51,289 bases of DNA. It comes from JAWLGW01 sp964569055 (GTDB lineage: Bacteria; Planctomycetota; J058). Position numbers and translations under genes: made by a program. The stretch lies in assembly GCA_964569055.1 (NCBI GenBank), contig CAZMSZ010000005.1:1-51289 (forward strand), read 5' to 3'. The first letter of the stretch is position 1. Each line of letters starts with the position of its first letter. The notes beneath the pieces were generated by a model. It saw nothing but the letters and a program-made list of their open reading frames with translations, ran no database searches and had not been told where the DNA came from. Positions 18,732 through 31,227 of the stretch are shown one piece after another.

Positions 18732-19187
18732 TCAGCGCTCGATCGGCGCCAGCTCGGCCACGTCGTCCAGGCGCAGCGTGACGCGCGCGCCGCTCGCCAG
18801 GCGCAGCTCGAGCGTCCGCTGGCTCAGCCCCAACAGCTCACCTTCGAGCTCGCGCCCGGCGACCAGCCGGACCCTGTGGCGGGGCGCCGGGGCGCCCGAG
18901 GGCCGCGAGACGCCGCGCGCCTCGTTCGGCTCGAGGACGACCCGCCCGTCCGGGCGGCGGATCACGGCGTAGCCCCGCCCCTCGCGCACGAGCTCGCCCG
19001 GCACGACCCGCCCGTCCGCGAGCGTGATCGAGGCGGGCTCGCGCTCGCGCCGCGGGACCGGCGGAGCGGGTGGACGAGGCCGAGCAGCCGGGTCCCGCGC
19101 GAGCAGGAGCAGCGAGAGCCCGCCGGCGAGCGCCGGGACGAGCGCCAGCGGCGCCGCTCGCCGCGAGATTCGGCGCCAGCGCGACAT
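18732..19187 (-). CDS. Membrane-anchored protein with two small beta (SH3/Sm-like) repeats
   Basis: ATG 19187 (MSRWRRIS) is preferred because a G-run lies just upstream; the frame extends to 19220. There is one N-terminal hydrophobic anchor after a basic start, a Pro/Arg linker, and then two short strand-rich repeats with a common pattern. These are ITLADGRVVPGELVREG..RVVLEPNEARG and VRLVAGRELEGELLGLS..RVTLRLDDVAEL. I infer a periplasm-facing tandem beta-barrel protein, similar in layout to small planctomycete proteins of unknown role. It lies 48 nt upstream of mnmA on the same strand. Confidence 0.6.
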   Translation of the reverse strand: MSRWRRISRRAAPLALVPALAGGLSLLLLARDPAARPRPPAPPVPRREREPASITLADGRVVPGELVREGRGYAVIRRPDGRVVLEPNEARGVSRPSGAPAPRHRVRLVAGRELEGELLGLSQRTLELRLASGARVTLRLDDVAELAPIER

Positions 19188-19253
19188 GCCCCGAGTGTGC
19201 CGACCGGCCGCCCCGCGCACAACGCGCCTGCGCAGGTCCGTTGCCGGGCTCCG

Positions 19254-19868
19254 TCAGCCGCGCGCCCGGCGGATCGCCGCGCGGTACTCGCGCACGGCGC
19301 GGGTCATGGGGCGCACGTCGACGAAGCGCAGCAGCAGCCCGAGGTCGATCCCCGCGAGCACCTCGCTGGCGGCGATCGCCTGGTAGACCTCGCCGCGCAG
19401 GGCGTGGAGCGTGATCGCGCCGTCGCGCCAGAACCAGACCTCGCGCACGCCGAGCTTGCGGTAGATCTCCAGCTTGTCGAGCCCGCCCGAGGTCACGATC
19501 ACCTCGATCGCGAGGTCGGGCCGCTCGGGGTCCTCGACGTCTCCCACGACGTAGCACTCGTCGGGCTCGGCGCCTCGCTCGGCCGCCTTGCTCTCGAGGG
19601 TCCACGACCCGTAGGGGGTGATGTCGCGCTCGGTCTCGAAGCACCAGGCCTCGACGAGGCAGCCGAGCATGGACTTGACGTAGTCGTGCCAGCGGGACGG
19701 GCTCATGAGCTGCAGGTCCCCCTCGAGATAGGCCAGGCGGGGCGTCGATCGCTCTCCCCGCAGCTCGAGCATGCGCTGGTAGTCGGCCCAGGTGGCACCG
19801 CTCAGGACGACGTAGGCGTCGACCTGCGCGCTCGGCGCGTCCTGGGCCGCGAGGACGTCTGGGGCCAT
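19254..19868 (-). CDS. Uma2-family (DUF820) PD-(D/E)XK nuclease-like protein
   Basis: The core motif PDLAIEVIVTSGGLDKLEIYRKLGVREVWFW supplies the D..E.V...K series of the PD-(D/E)XK fold used by Uma2 proteins. YAYLEGDLQLMSP-like and ECYVVGD segments also match the family. The start is uncertain: ATG 19868 has GGAGG close upstream and lies just outside the REP element at 19879-19976. Two upstream in-frame ATGs (19904, 19964) would place the N-terminus inside that repeat. Uma2 genes are often multicopy and strain-variable in bacteria; the physiological substrate is unknown. Confidence 0.85.
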   Translation of the reverse strand: MAPDVLAAQDAPSAQVDAYVVLSGATWADYQRMLELRGERSTPRLAYLEGDLQLMSPSRWHDYVKSMLGCLVEAWCFETERDITPYGSWTLESKAAERGAEPDECYVVGDVEDPERPDLAIEVIVTSGGLDKLEIYRKLGVREVWFWRDGAITLHALRGEVYQAIAASEVLAGIDLGLLLRFVDVRPMTRAVREYRAAIRRARG

Positions 19869-19878
19869 GTCCTCCAAT

Positions 19879-19976
19879 GTAGCCCGGATATTGCGCGACT
19901 TCATCGCTCCATCACCGAGCTGACAGCGGCGAGGCGGCCGGCCTCGCACGACTTCGTCGTGCAAAATCCGGGCTAC
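19879..19976. repeat. BIME-like pair of REP units with 11-bp terminal inverted repeats
   Basis: GTAGCCCGGAT (19879-19889) and its exact complement ATCCGGGCTAC (19966-19976) bracket a 98-bp element. Inside each end is a small stem-loop: GCGCGACTTCATCGC (imperfect) at the left and GCACGAC-TTC-GTCGTGC at the right. GTAG at the foot plus a hairpin is the classical layout of REP sequences moved by REP-associated tyrosine transposases. A third half-unit lies at 4538-4574. No transposase gene is in the window. Confidence 0.65.
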
Positions 19977-19985
19977 CGTAGGCGC

Positions 19986-21050
19986 TCAGCCCAGGAGCCG
20001 CCGCGCGCGCCGCCGCGCCACCCCCGCGCTGACGCGCGCCAGCTCGCGGGCCGCGCGGGCGGGCGAGTCGCACAGCAGCGTCAGGAACGTCAGCCGCCCG
20101 GCGGTGCGGAACGGGTCTCCCAGCGGACGACGGGTCGTGGCCACCAGCAGCCGCCGGGCGATCGCCTGGCGGGCGCCGCGCGCGTCCAGCCCGGGCAGCG
20201 CGGGGACGGGCGCGCCCAGCCGCCGGCGGACCTGCTCGAGCGCGCACGCGAGCGCCGCGCCGGTCCCGGCCGCGCGGGCCCGCGCGGCCAGCGTCGCGCC
20301 GTCGAGGCCCGGGTGGCGCGCGGCGAGCAGCGCGATGTCGACCAGCCAGGTGAGGCGCAAGAAGAGGTGGCTGGCCGCGTGCAGCGCGAGCAGGTGCAGC
20401 TCGTCCTCCGCGGCGAAGCGCAGGGCCGGCGCCCCGCCGCGCGTCACGGTGGGGGTCGCGCGGGCCAGGAGCGGCGCCGCCTCGAGCTCGGCCGCGAACC
20501 CGCTCAGCGGCCGGTGGTGCAGCTCGAGCAGCGGCGAGCGGGGACGGTCGAGCTGCACGTCGTGGTGCTCGCGCCGGTAGCGCGCCTCGTCGGTGCGGGC
20601 GCGGAGCCCGTAGCCGATCCCCTCCAGCGCGGCCACGGCGCGAGGGAGCTCGGTCGGCGCGACCAGGACGTCGAGGTCGCCGCTCGGGCGCAGCGCATGG
20701 GCCGGGTAGAGACGCTCGGCCAGGAACGGGCCCTTGTAGGGCGCCGCCCGGACCCCCGCCCTCGCCAGCGCCCCGAGCACCTCGTCGAGCGCCTCGGCCA
20801 GGCGCCGCGCGCGGAGCTCGCCGCCGGCCAGGGCGCGGGTCGCCTCGCGCGCCAGCGGCGGCGGGAGCGGGACGCGCGCCTCGAGCAGGGCGTGGAGCAG
20901 GAGCCGGCCCACCCCGGTGGCGCGCGCCGCGGCGAGCGGCGGCCCCCAGTCGCGCACGGCGGCCGCGCGCCGCGCCACGGCCTCGGGGCCCGCCAGCCAG
21001 GCGCCCACGAGCGCCTCGACCTGCGCAGCGGCGCTCGCGACGCCCCTCAC
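19986..21050 (-). CDS. NTP_transf_5-type nucleotidyltransferase family protein
   Basis: The GTG start at 21050 overlaps the stop of the HprK-like gene (GTGA). The frame runs further upstream only as an out-of-frame shadow of that gene. The signature PYKGPFLAERLYPAHALRPSGDLDVLV (residues ~140-170) has the Lys-Gly, Arg and Asp-x-Asp pattern of this nucleotidyltransferase family. A second part, HHDVQL..LLELHHRPLSGF and HLLALHAASHLFLRLTWLVDIALL, is also typical. Family members sit beside HprK-related kinases and PqqD-like proteins in polysaccharide/exosortase and lasso-peptide loci. The substrate is not known. It is the last gene of the minus-strand operon. Confidence 0.8.
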   Translation of the reverse strand: MRGVASAAAQVEALVGAWLAGPEAVARRAAAVRDWGPPLAAARATGVGRLLLHALLEARVPLPPPLAREATRALAGGELRARRLAEALDEVLGALARAGVRAAPYKGPFLAERLYPAHALRPSGDLDVLVAPTELPRAVAALEGIGYGLRARTDEARYRREHHDVQLDRPRSPLLELHHRPLSGFAAELEAAPLLARATPTVTRGGAPALRFAAEDELHLLALHAASHLFLRLTWLVDIALLAARHPGLDGATLAARARAAGTGAALACALEQVRRRLGAPVPALPGLDARGARQAIARRLLVATTRRPLGDPFRTAGRLTFLTLLCDSPARAARELARVSAGVARRRARRLLG

Positions 21051-21922
21051 GCCGCGCAGGCCTGCTCGAGCAGCGGCAGCACCGGCTCCCCGAGCGCCCA
21101 GCGCAGCTCGACGCAGGGGACAGCCCGCACCACGCGCTCGAGCTCGGCGAGCACGCGCTCCAGCCCGGGGCGGTCCCACAGCGGGGGGAAGGCGTGGAAG
21201 CACAGCCGGCGGAACGCCTCGCCGGCGCGCAGCGGACGCAGGCCGAAGGGCGGGGCGTGCGGCCCGAGGAACGCCAGCCCCGCGAGCGGGGCCGCGCCGG
21301 GGCGCGCGCGCGCCGCCGTCCCGCGCCAGGGCGTGCCCCACACCGCAGGCCGCCCGTGGGGATCCGGCGCCAGGGCGGGCCGCTCGTCGGAGAGCGCCAG
21401 CTCGGGCGGGAGGGCCGCGGCCAACGTCGACTTGCCCCGCCCCGAGCTCCCCGGGAGGAGGAGGCCCCGCCCGCCGAGGTCGAGCCCGCAGGCGTGCACG
21501 AGCGCGCCGCCGCGCAGGCGCGCCAGCCGCGTCTGGAAGGCGAGCTCCAGCAGCGGCCGCGCCGCGTCGAGCGCGGCGCCGCCGGCGGGCAGCCGCTCGT
21601 GGAGCAGGAGGCAGCGGCTCCAGTCGCGCGCCACCTCGGCCTCCAGGCGCACGGCGCCCTCGCCGCGGCCGGGCGCCCAGCGCAGCGCGAGCGCGCCCGG
21701 GTCGTCCTCGTGTTCGCGCAGCTCCCAGGTCGTCCCGGCCGCGAACCGGCGCGCCCCGGCGCGCGGCCAGGGGCGCTCGTCGCCGGCGGCGGCCGAGACC
21801 ACGACCAGGTCGGCCGCCTCCTCCTCGGGCGCGGCGAACCGCGCGAGGGGCGGGTCGGGCTCGCCGTCGGCGCGCAGCTCGATCCCCAGCCCCGCGATCC
21901 GCAGCCGCAGCGGCCCGCTCAC
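21047..21922 (-). CDS. HprK-related kinase
   Basis: The GTG start at 21922 overlaps the stop of the tyrosine autokinase gene by 4 nt. The protein has a variable N-terminal half and a P-loop GSSGRGKSTLAAAL (residues ~145-158). This is the HPr-kinase type, with Ser/Arg inside the loop, followed by ELALSDERPALAPD, where the conserved Asp lies. It lacks the full HPr kinase N-terminal domain. Such HprK-related kinases occur with NTP_transf_5 proteins and PqqD-like peptide chaperones; the real substrate is unknown. The gene order kinase-nucleotidyltransferase and the PqqD homologue at 33417 fit this known grouping. Confidence 0.8.
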   Translation of the reverse strand: MSGPLRLRIAGLGIELRADGEPDPPLARFAAPEEEAADLVVVSAAAGDERPWPRAGARRFAAGTTWELREHEDDPGALALRWAPGRGEGAVRLEAEVARDWSRCLLLHERLPAGGAALDAARPLLELAFQTRLARLRGGALVHACGLDLGGRGLLLPGSSGRGKSTLAAALPPELALSDERPALAPDPHGRPAVWGTPWRGTAARARPGAAPLAGLAFLGPHAPPFGLRPLRAGEAFRRLCFHAFPPLWDRPGLERVLAELERVVRAVPCVELRWALGEPVLPLLEQACAA

Positions 21923-23880
21923 CTGCGGCGCGCGTAGTACTGGTAGTAGGAGCGCCGGGTCGTGAGGCCGCGCACGTCGTTCGCCACCACCCCGAGCACG
22001 TTGGCCTTGGAGGTGCGCAGCGTGCGCAGCGTGCGGACCAGCGCGCGCTGCGGCGTGGTGGCCAGCGCGTACAGCAGCACCACCGCGTCGGCGCGCCGGG
22101 CCACGAACGAGGCGTCCGCCACGGCCGTGAGCGCGGGCGAGTCGCAGATCACGACCGAGAACACCTCGCGCATCTCCCCCAGGACCTCGGCCAGGCGCAC
22201 GGTGGCGAGGAGCGCGCTCGAGTCGTCGACCGGCTTGCCGGCGGGCAGGACGTGCAGCCCGTCGATGTCGGGGATCTGGATCGCCCGCCGCCAGCTCGCC
22301 TGCTCGCGCACGACCTCGGTCACCCCCGGCGCGCGCCCGACCCCGAGCATCTCGTGGACCCGCGGGCGGCGCAGGTCGAGGTCGACCAGGAGCGTCGGCA
22401 CGCCCATCTCGGCGTAGACGCGGGCGAGGTTGACCGCCACCAGCGACTTGCCCTCGCCGGGCTCGGCGCCCGCGACCAGGATCATGCGGCGCGCGGGGTA
22501 GTCGAGCGCCGCCTCGATGTTGGTGCGCAACAGGCGCAGCTCGTCGGACGCGGCGCTGCCCGGCGAGATCAGCCCGGCCGGGTCGGTCTGGGTCGGGTCG
22601 AGCTTGGGGAGCACCGCCAGCGCCGGGAGCCCCGAGGCGAGCTCGAGGTCGTCGACCGTGTGAGCGGTGACGACCACCGACTCGAGCACGATCGGGCTCG
22701 CGAGCGCCAGCCCGAGCGCGGTGAGGAGCGCGAGCTTCCAGGCGCCCGACAGCGGCGCCTCGGCGCTCACCGTCGGCTCCTGCAGCGTCTCCAGGTCGCT
22801 CGAGGTGTCCTGGATCGAGAGCTCGATCTGGCTCAGCCGCCGCCGCAGCCCCTCGTAGGTCTCCTGCACCAGGCGCAGCTCGCGCTGCACCTGCTCGGGG
22901 TCGGACCCGGCGCGCAGCTGGCCGGCGAAGCGCTCGCTGACCTGCGCGCGGAGCCGCTCGACCTCCGCGTCGAGCTCCTCGGCCCGCCGCGCGTCGTCCA
23001 GCGCGTCCTGCCGCAGGCCGGCCCACTGGGCGTCGGCCCCGGCCAGCCAGCGCGCGAGGTCGTCGGGGGCCTGGGCGGCCGCGATCGACGTCAGCGCGGC
23101 GATCGCCGCCTCCGCCGCCCCGACCTTGGGGTGGTCGGGGGTGTACTTCGCCAGCAGCACGTCCCGCGTGTGCCGGCGGCGCCGCCCCTCGACCTCGAGC
23201 TGCTCGCCCGCCTCGGTCACGCGCTCGAGGGCGCGCTCGCGCACGCGCTCCAGCGGGCGCGCCGCCTCGTACGCCTCGAGCACCTGCTGCAGCTGGGTCA
23301 GCTCGCGCTGCTGCAGCGCGATCTGCTCCTCGACGTACTTCTGCAGCTCGGTGTCCTTGCCGCGCTTGGAGCGCACGTCCTGCGCGTTGTACTCGACGAG
23401 CAGCGCCTCGGCGTACGCCGCCACGCTCTCGCGGTCGGGGCCGCGGACCTCGACCACGATGATGTCGGTGTTGGACCGGTTGCTGACCTCCACCCCGAAC
23501 GGGAACGGCACCCCGCGCAGCTCCTCGGCCGAGCGCGCGGAGTACTCCGGCAGGCGTCGCAGCGCGCCGCGGCGGACGACGTCGCTGCCGAGGATCTCGA
23601 GCTGCGTCTCGATCGTGCTCCGCATGCGCAGCGAGGGCAGGTCGCGCCCCACGAGCTGGCTCAGGCCCGCGAGCACGCCGGTGCCCGCCCGGTAGCGCAC
23701 CTCGAACCGACCGACGTAGGTGGTCTGCGCGGTGCTCGCCCACAGGCCGAGCGCGAGGTAGACCAACAGCCCGCCCGCGGCGCCGATCAGCAGCGCGAAG
23801 CGCGCGTAGCGCCGCCAGATCAGGAACCAGCCGGCGGCGAGGTCCGCCTCGCCGCGCGCGGGTCCGGCGTCACGGGCCAC
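21919..23880 (-). CDS. Wzc-like polysaccharide co-polymerase with tyrosine autokinase domain
   Basis: The N-terminal half is a Wzz-type chain-length regulator: a membrane helix at residues ~28-50, a periplasmic region with long coiled coils (~150-370), and a second membrane helix near 425-450 (LALLTALGLALASPIVL). The C-terminal half is a BY-kinase with Walker A AGAEPGEGKSLVAVNLA, Walker A' LLVDLDLRRPR and Walker B FSVVICDSPAL. A short Tyr cluster (YYQYY) occurs near the end and is a likely autophosphorylation site. It controls export and length of an envelope polysaccharide. It overlaps the FecR gene by 11 nt upstream and the HprK-like gene downstream. Confidence 0.92.
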   Translation of the reverse strand: MARDAGPARGEADLAAGWFLIWRRYARFALLIGAAGGLLVYLALGLWASTAQTTYVGRFEVRYRAGTGVLAGLSQLVGRDLPSLRMRSTIETQLEILGSDVVRRGALRRLPEYSARSAEELRGVPFPFGVEVSNRSNTDIIVVEVRGPDRESVAAYAEALLVEYNAQDVRSKRGKDTELQKYVEEQIALQQRELTQLQQVLEAYEAARPLERVRERALERVTEAGEQLEVEGRRRRHTRDVLLAKYTPDHPKVGAAEAAIAALTSIAAAQAPDDLARWLAGADAQWAGLRQDALDDARRAEELDAEVERLRAQVSERFAGQLRAGSDPEQVQRELRLVQETYEGLRRRLSQIELSIQDTSSDLETLQEPTVSAEAPLSGAWKLALLTALGLALASPIVLESVVVTAHTVDDLELASGLPALAVLPKLDPTQTDPAGLISPGSAASDELRLLRTNIEAALDYPARRMILVAGAEPGEGKSLVAVNLARVYAEMGVPTLLVDLDLRRPRVHEMLGVGRAPGVTEVVREQASWRRAIQIPDIDGLHVLPAGKPVDDSSALLATVRLAEVLGEMREVFSVVICDSPALTAVADASFVARRADAVVLLYALATTPQRALVRTLRTLRTSKANVLGVVANDVRGLTTRRSYYQYYARRR

Positions 23881-25180
23881 GCGGCACCTCCCGAGACTCG
23901 GTCGCCGTGGCGAGGTCCACCAGCCAGCGACCGTCCGGCTGGCGCAGGCAGCGCGCGCTGCAGCCGAACACCCGCCCGACCACGTCGCTCGTCCCCTTGG
24001 GCTGCGCGAGCGCCGTCACCACCGCGTTCCCGTAGGCCACGTCGCCGTCCACCTTGACCTCGACGTCGGTCACCAGCAGGCGGAGGTGCATCGCCTCGCG
24101 CACCTTGTCGCGCTCGAGCAGCACCGCGCGGTCGCCGAGCTCGCGCGAGACCTCGCTCGCGATCCCCGCCTCGACGGCCATGGGGCTCCACAGGACCGCG
24201 CGGAACGACGGCGTGCAGTAGGCGAGGGCGGCCTCGACGTTCCCCTGGTCGAGGAGGGCCAGCCCCGCGCGCAGCAGGTCGGTCACCACCTCCGCATCGC
24301 CGCGCCGATCGGCGGGCGCCGGCGCGGCGGTGACCTCCACCGCCTCGAGCCGGGGAGGCGCATCGGCGTCCGGTGAGGTCGGATCGGCGCCCTCGGAGTC
24401 GACCGCGGGTCGCTCGGTGACCTGCGGGGCCGACGGGCTCAACCGACCGACCCGCTCGTCGACCTCCATCATCTCGCCGAGCAGCCGCGCGCGCTCCTCG
24501 GCGCTCAAGGGCCGCAGGCGCCCCTCGCCTCCCGACTCCACGCCGGTCCCGGCGGTGGCGGTCACTCGACGAGCGGGGTCGCTCGTGTCGATCACGTCGA
24601 CCACGCCCGAGAGGACCGTCACGCTGGTCTGGTCGTCGTCGGCCGAGACGCTCAGCACCGTGCCGCGCACGCGGGCGCGCGAGTGCGGCGTGACGACCTC
24701 GAACCGCGACCCCGGCGGCAGCCGATCGAGGGAGGCGAGCACGCGGCCGCGGCGCAGCTCGAGCTCGATCGCCCGCGCCGCCCCGCGCCGCTCGAGCAGG
24801 CGCCACACGGCCTCCGACCCGGGCATGAACCGGACGCCCGTCCCCCAGGTGAGGAGCACGTCGCAGGTCGAGTCCGCCGCGACGCGGAGGCGGTCGCCTT
24901 CGCGGAACGCATCGGACCAGCGGAGCGGTCGCCAGTCGGGCGCGCCGAGCGGCCGATACTCGACCGCGCCGCGGAAGTCGGCCACCAGCGGGCGGAGCTC
25001 GCGCCGCGGGCGCGCGGCGTCCGCCGGCGGCTCCTCCACCCGGCCGAGCAAGCCCACCGACCAGGTCAGGCCGAGCAGCACCAGCAGGCACACCACGGCG
25101 AGGAGCAGGCCCAGCTCGAGCCGGCGCACGAACCGGCGGGCGCCGGGCGGGAGCGTCGCGGGCGGCGAGGAGGCTGGCAC
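23870..25180 (-). CDS. FecR-domain membrane protein with C-terminal NTF2-like domain
   Basis: The GTG start at 25180 has a perfect AGGAGG six nt upstream. One membrane helix (residues ~20-45) is followed by a FecR-type domain. That domain has VRFMPGSEAVWRL, LELRRGRVLASLDRLP and FEVVTPHSRARVRGTVLSV, the pattern of surface FecR proteins. A Pro/Asp-rich linker (~residues 235-300) leads to an NTF2/SnoaL-like alpha-beta domain, from VVTDLLRAGLALLDQGNVE to GRWLVDLATA. FecR-type proteins beside SLBB and Wzc genes are thought to stabilise the export machine. The stop and start of its neighbours nearly abut, indicating one transcript. Confidence 0.8.
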   Translation of the reverse strand: MPASSPPATLPPGARRFVRRLELGLLLAVVCLLVLLGLTWSVGLLGRVEEPPADAARPRRELRPLVADFRGAVEYRPLGAPDWRPLRWSDAFREGDRLRVAADSTCDVLLTWGTGVRFMPGSEAVWRLLERRGAARAIELELRRGRVLASLDRLPPGSRFEVVTPHSRARVRGTVLSVSADDDQTSVTVLSGVVDVIDTSDPARRVTATAGTGVESGGEGRLRPLSAEERARLLGEMMEVDERVGRLSPSAPQVTERPAVDSEGADPTSPDADAPPRLEAVEVTAAPAPADRRGDAEVVTDLLRAGLALLDQGNVEAALAYCTPSFRAVLWSPMAVEAGIASEVSRELGDRAVLLERDKVREAMHLRLLVTDVEVKVDGDVAYGNAVVTALAQPKGTSDVVGRVFGCSARCLRQPDGRWLVDLATATESREVPRGP

Positions 25181-25183
25181 GCG

Positions 25184-26607
25184 CTACCTCCTGACGCCGG
25201 CGCTGATGATCTGGCCCGCGACGTTACCCGGCCCGCTGAGCGGGCCCAGGATCCGTCCGAGCACGTCGAGGACGTCGGAGAGCGCCGTCTCCGGCACGTA
25301 CACCACGTCGCCGTCGTGCAGCTCGACGTCGAGGTAGGCCTGCCCCTCGAACAACAGCGCCTCGAGGTCGACGCCCGTGACCTCGGGGGCGTGCGGCCAG
25401 CGACGCACGAGCTTGGCCTCGTCGAGCACCGCGCCGAACTGCTTGGGCTGCGCCTGCGCGACGGCGGCCGCCAGGCTCACCCGGCCGGAGTGGCGCTGCA
25501 GGCCGGGGTTCTCGACCATGCCGAACACGAACACCCGGACCGGCTTCCCCGCCGGGACGTGGATCGTGTCCCCCGCCCGCAGCGGCTCGGGCTCCAGCCG
25601 GTCGCTCGCGGAGAAGCCGAGCTCGCCGAACACCGCCGGGTTGAGGTCGAGCACCTCGGTCCGCGCGCCCCAGCCGCGGGTGATCGTCACGCGCCCGAGG
25701 TCGGCCTTCTCCGTCAGCCCGCCGGCCCGGGCGAGCGCGTCCATGACGGGCAGCCCGCCGACGGGCGGCAGCGTGAGCGGGCCGGGCCGCGCGACCTCGC
25801 CGTACACCGCCGCCTGATCGGGGAGGTGCACCACCACGAGGTCGTCGGGCTGAAGCGTGATGTTCCAGCGCGGGTCGCGCGGGATCAACAGGTGACGGGC
25901 CCACACCATGAGCGAGCGCCCGCTGCGCACCACGGTCAGGCGGCCGCTGAGGTGCGCCGGGTCGCTGCCGTAGCCGGCCTCGCCGAGCGCGTCGAGGAGC
26001 GTGCGCTGGCCGGTGAGCTGGAGCCGGCCCGGCTTGTTCACGGGGCCGATCACGACCACCTCGTCGACCGGGGTCGGCCGCGCCTGCTCGAGCGCGAGCT
26101 GCGGGGAGGCGTTGCGGATCAGCGCCCCGAAGCGCGCCACCAGCTCGGCGCGGACCTCCTCGAGCGTGCGCCCCTCGACCTCGACCGCCCCCACGAGGTC
26201 GAGCGTGATCGTGCCGTCGGGCGCGACGGTCAGCTTGCGGTCGTGCGCGGGCTCCTCGGGCAGGCGGAGCTGCAGCACGTCGCCGGGGCCCAGCGTGTAG
26301 CGCGTGGCGGCGTCCTCCTCGTCGGGCGGGAGGGGTGGCGGGACCGACGGCCCGCCCAGGGAGGCCGGCGCCCCGCGCGCGCCGAACCAGAACTCGACGT
26401 CGGCCCGGGAGAGCCTCGTCTCGTCGCCTGGCTCGGGGGCGGGCTTCGCCGGGCGGGGCTGCGGCGGGGGCGGCGGGTCCGGCCGGTCGGGCGCCCGCTC
26501 GGGCGCTCGTTCCGGCGCCCGCTCCGGCGCCCCGTCCGGCGTCGGCTCCGCCGCGCAGGCCGCGAGCAAGCCGCCCGCCAGGAACACCCAGCGCGTGCTC
26601 GACCGCC

Positions 26608-26611
<4 letters not shown>
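25184..26611 (-). CDS. SLBB-domain polysaccharide export lipoprotein (Wza-like)
   Basis: A signal with lipobox LAAC (Cys ~19) is followed by an acidic/Pro linker with perfect APER repeats. A Poly_export domain follows, with YTLGPGDVLQLRLP (~residue 105) and TVAPDGTITLDLVGAVEVEG. Tandem SLBB domains come next: VVIGPVNKPGRLQL, VVHLPDQAAVYGEVARPGPL and VFVFGMVENPGLQ. This is the outer-membrane channel partner of the Wzc-like protein encoded downstream. The GTG start overlaps the stop of the kinase gene by 4 nt, so polysaccharide export is coupled to a Ser/Thr kinase. Confidence 0.9.
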
Positions 26612-30528
<3,917 letters not shown>

Positions 30529-30529
30529 G

Positions 30530-31150
30530 CTAGCCTTCCACGGCAGGGCGTGGCGCGCGCACCGTCGCATCGGCGAGGGCGACGAGCGTGCCCCCCGAGC
30601 TCGGCGGGTGGGCGGCGCCGTTGGGTCCCTGGGTCGACGTGTCGCCGGGCAGGAGCGTGGCCGCGCTCTCGAGCTGCTCGCGCGTCGTGGTGCCGCCGAT
30701 CAAGGTCGGCGCCGCCCCGGGGCCGCGCGGGGCGATCAGCGTCCCGCCGTCCGTCGCGTCGACCCCCGCCATCAGCGTGCGATCGTCGGGCCCGGCCGGG
30801 AGCACCTCGCGAGCCTGCGTGGGCGAGCCCCCTTCCACGAGCCGCTCGAGCACCCCCGCCAGACGATCGACCAGCGCCTCGAGCTCGGCCGCGCTCCCCG
30901 GCTCGGGCTGGCGCGGCACGGGGGCTGGGCGGGGCGGAGCGAGGCGGTCCGCCTCGGCCCGCACGGCGTCGAACACCAGCTCGAGCGCCTGCTCGACCTC
31001 GGCCTCGGTGAGGTGCCCCTCGGCGACGAGCCACTCCGCCAGCTGCGGGCGCTCCCGCACGCCCGGCGGCGGCTCGGGGGGCGACAGCGCGAGCCCGTGG
31101 CGCTCGGCCACGAGCTCGAGGAGCAACCGTTCCGTCCGCGTGAGGCTCAT
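30530..31150 (-). CDS. Small protein with kinase-type N-terminal domain and repeated Thr-Leu-Ile motifs
   Basis: The start at ATG 31150 (MSLTRTERL) aligns with the N-terminus of the downstream kinase; ATG 31174 is an alternative. Residues ~1-75 match the kinase N-terminal domain in pattern (LTRTE, then LAEWLVAEGHLTEAEVEQAL..VFDAVRAEADR). The C-terminal half is disordered and carries five spaced Thr motifs: RTLMAG, GTLIAP, PTLIGG, ATLLPG and GTLVAL. They resemble FHA-recognised phospho-Thr sites. The gene ends 1 nt before the kinase start, so they are co-expressed. A kinase substrate or adaptor role is inference. Confidence 0.72.
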   Translation of the reverse strand: MSLTRTERLLLELVAERHGLALSPPEPPPGVRERPQLAEWLVAEGHLTEAEVEQALELVFDAVRAEADRLAPPRPAPVPRQPEPGSAAELEALVDRLAGVLERLVEGGSPTQAREVLPAGPDDRTLMAGVDATDGGTLIAPRGPGAAPTLIGGTTTREQLESAATLLPGDTSTQGPNGAAHPPSSGGTLVALADATVRAPRPAVEG

Positions 31151-31227
31151 CCCCCCCCGAAACTCCAGCGCCATGGTAATCGCGCATCCCGCCCGGTTCC
31201 AGGAAGCTCCACGACGGAGCGGCTAGC

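Noticed and set aside
17733..24057. Long plus-strand frames (1410 and 1046 aa) across 17733-24057
   Set aside because: They run antisense through MnmA, Uma2, nucleotidyltransferase, HprK and Wzc genes, have no recognisable domain and are compositionally extreme.
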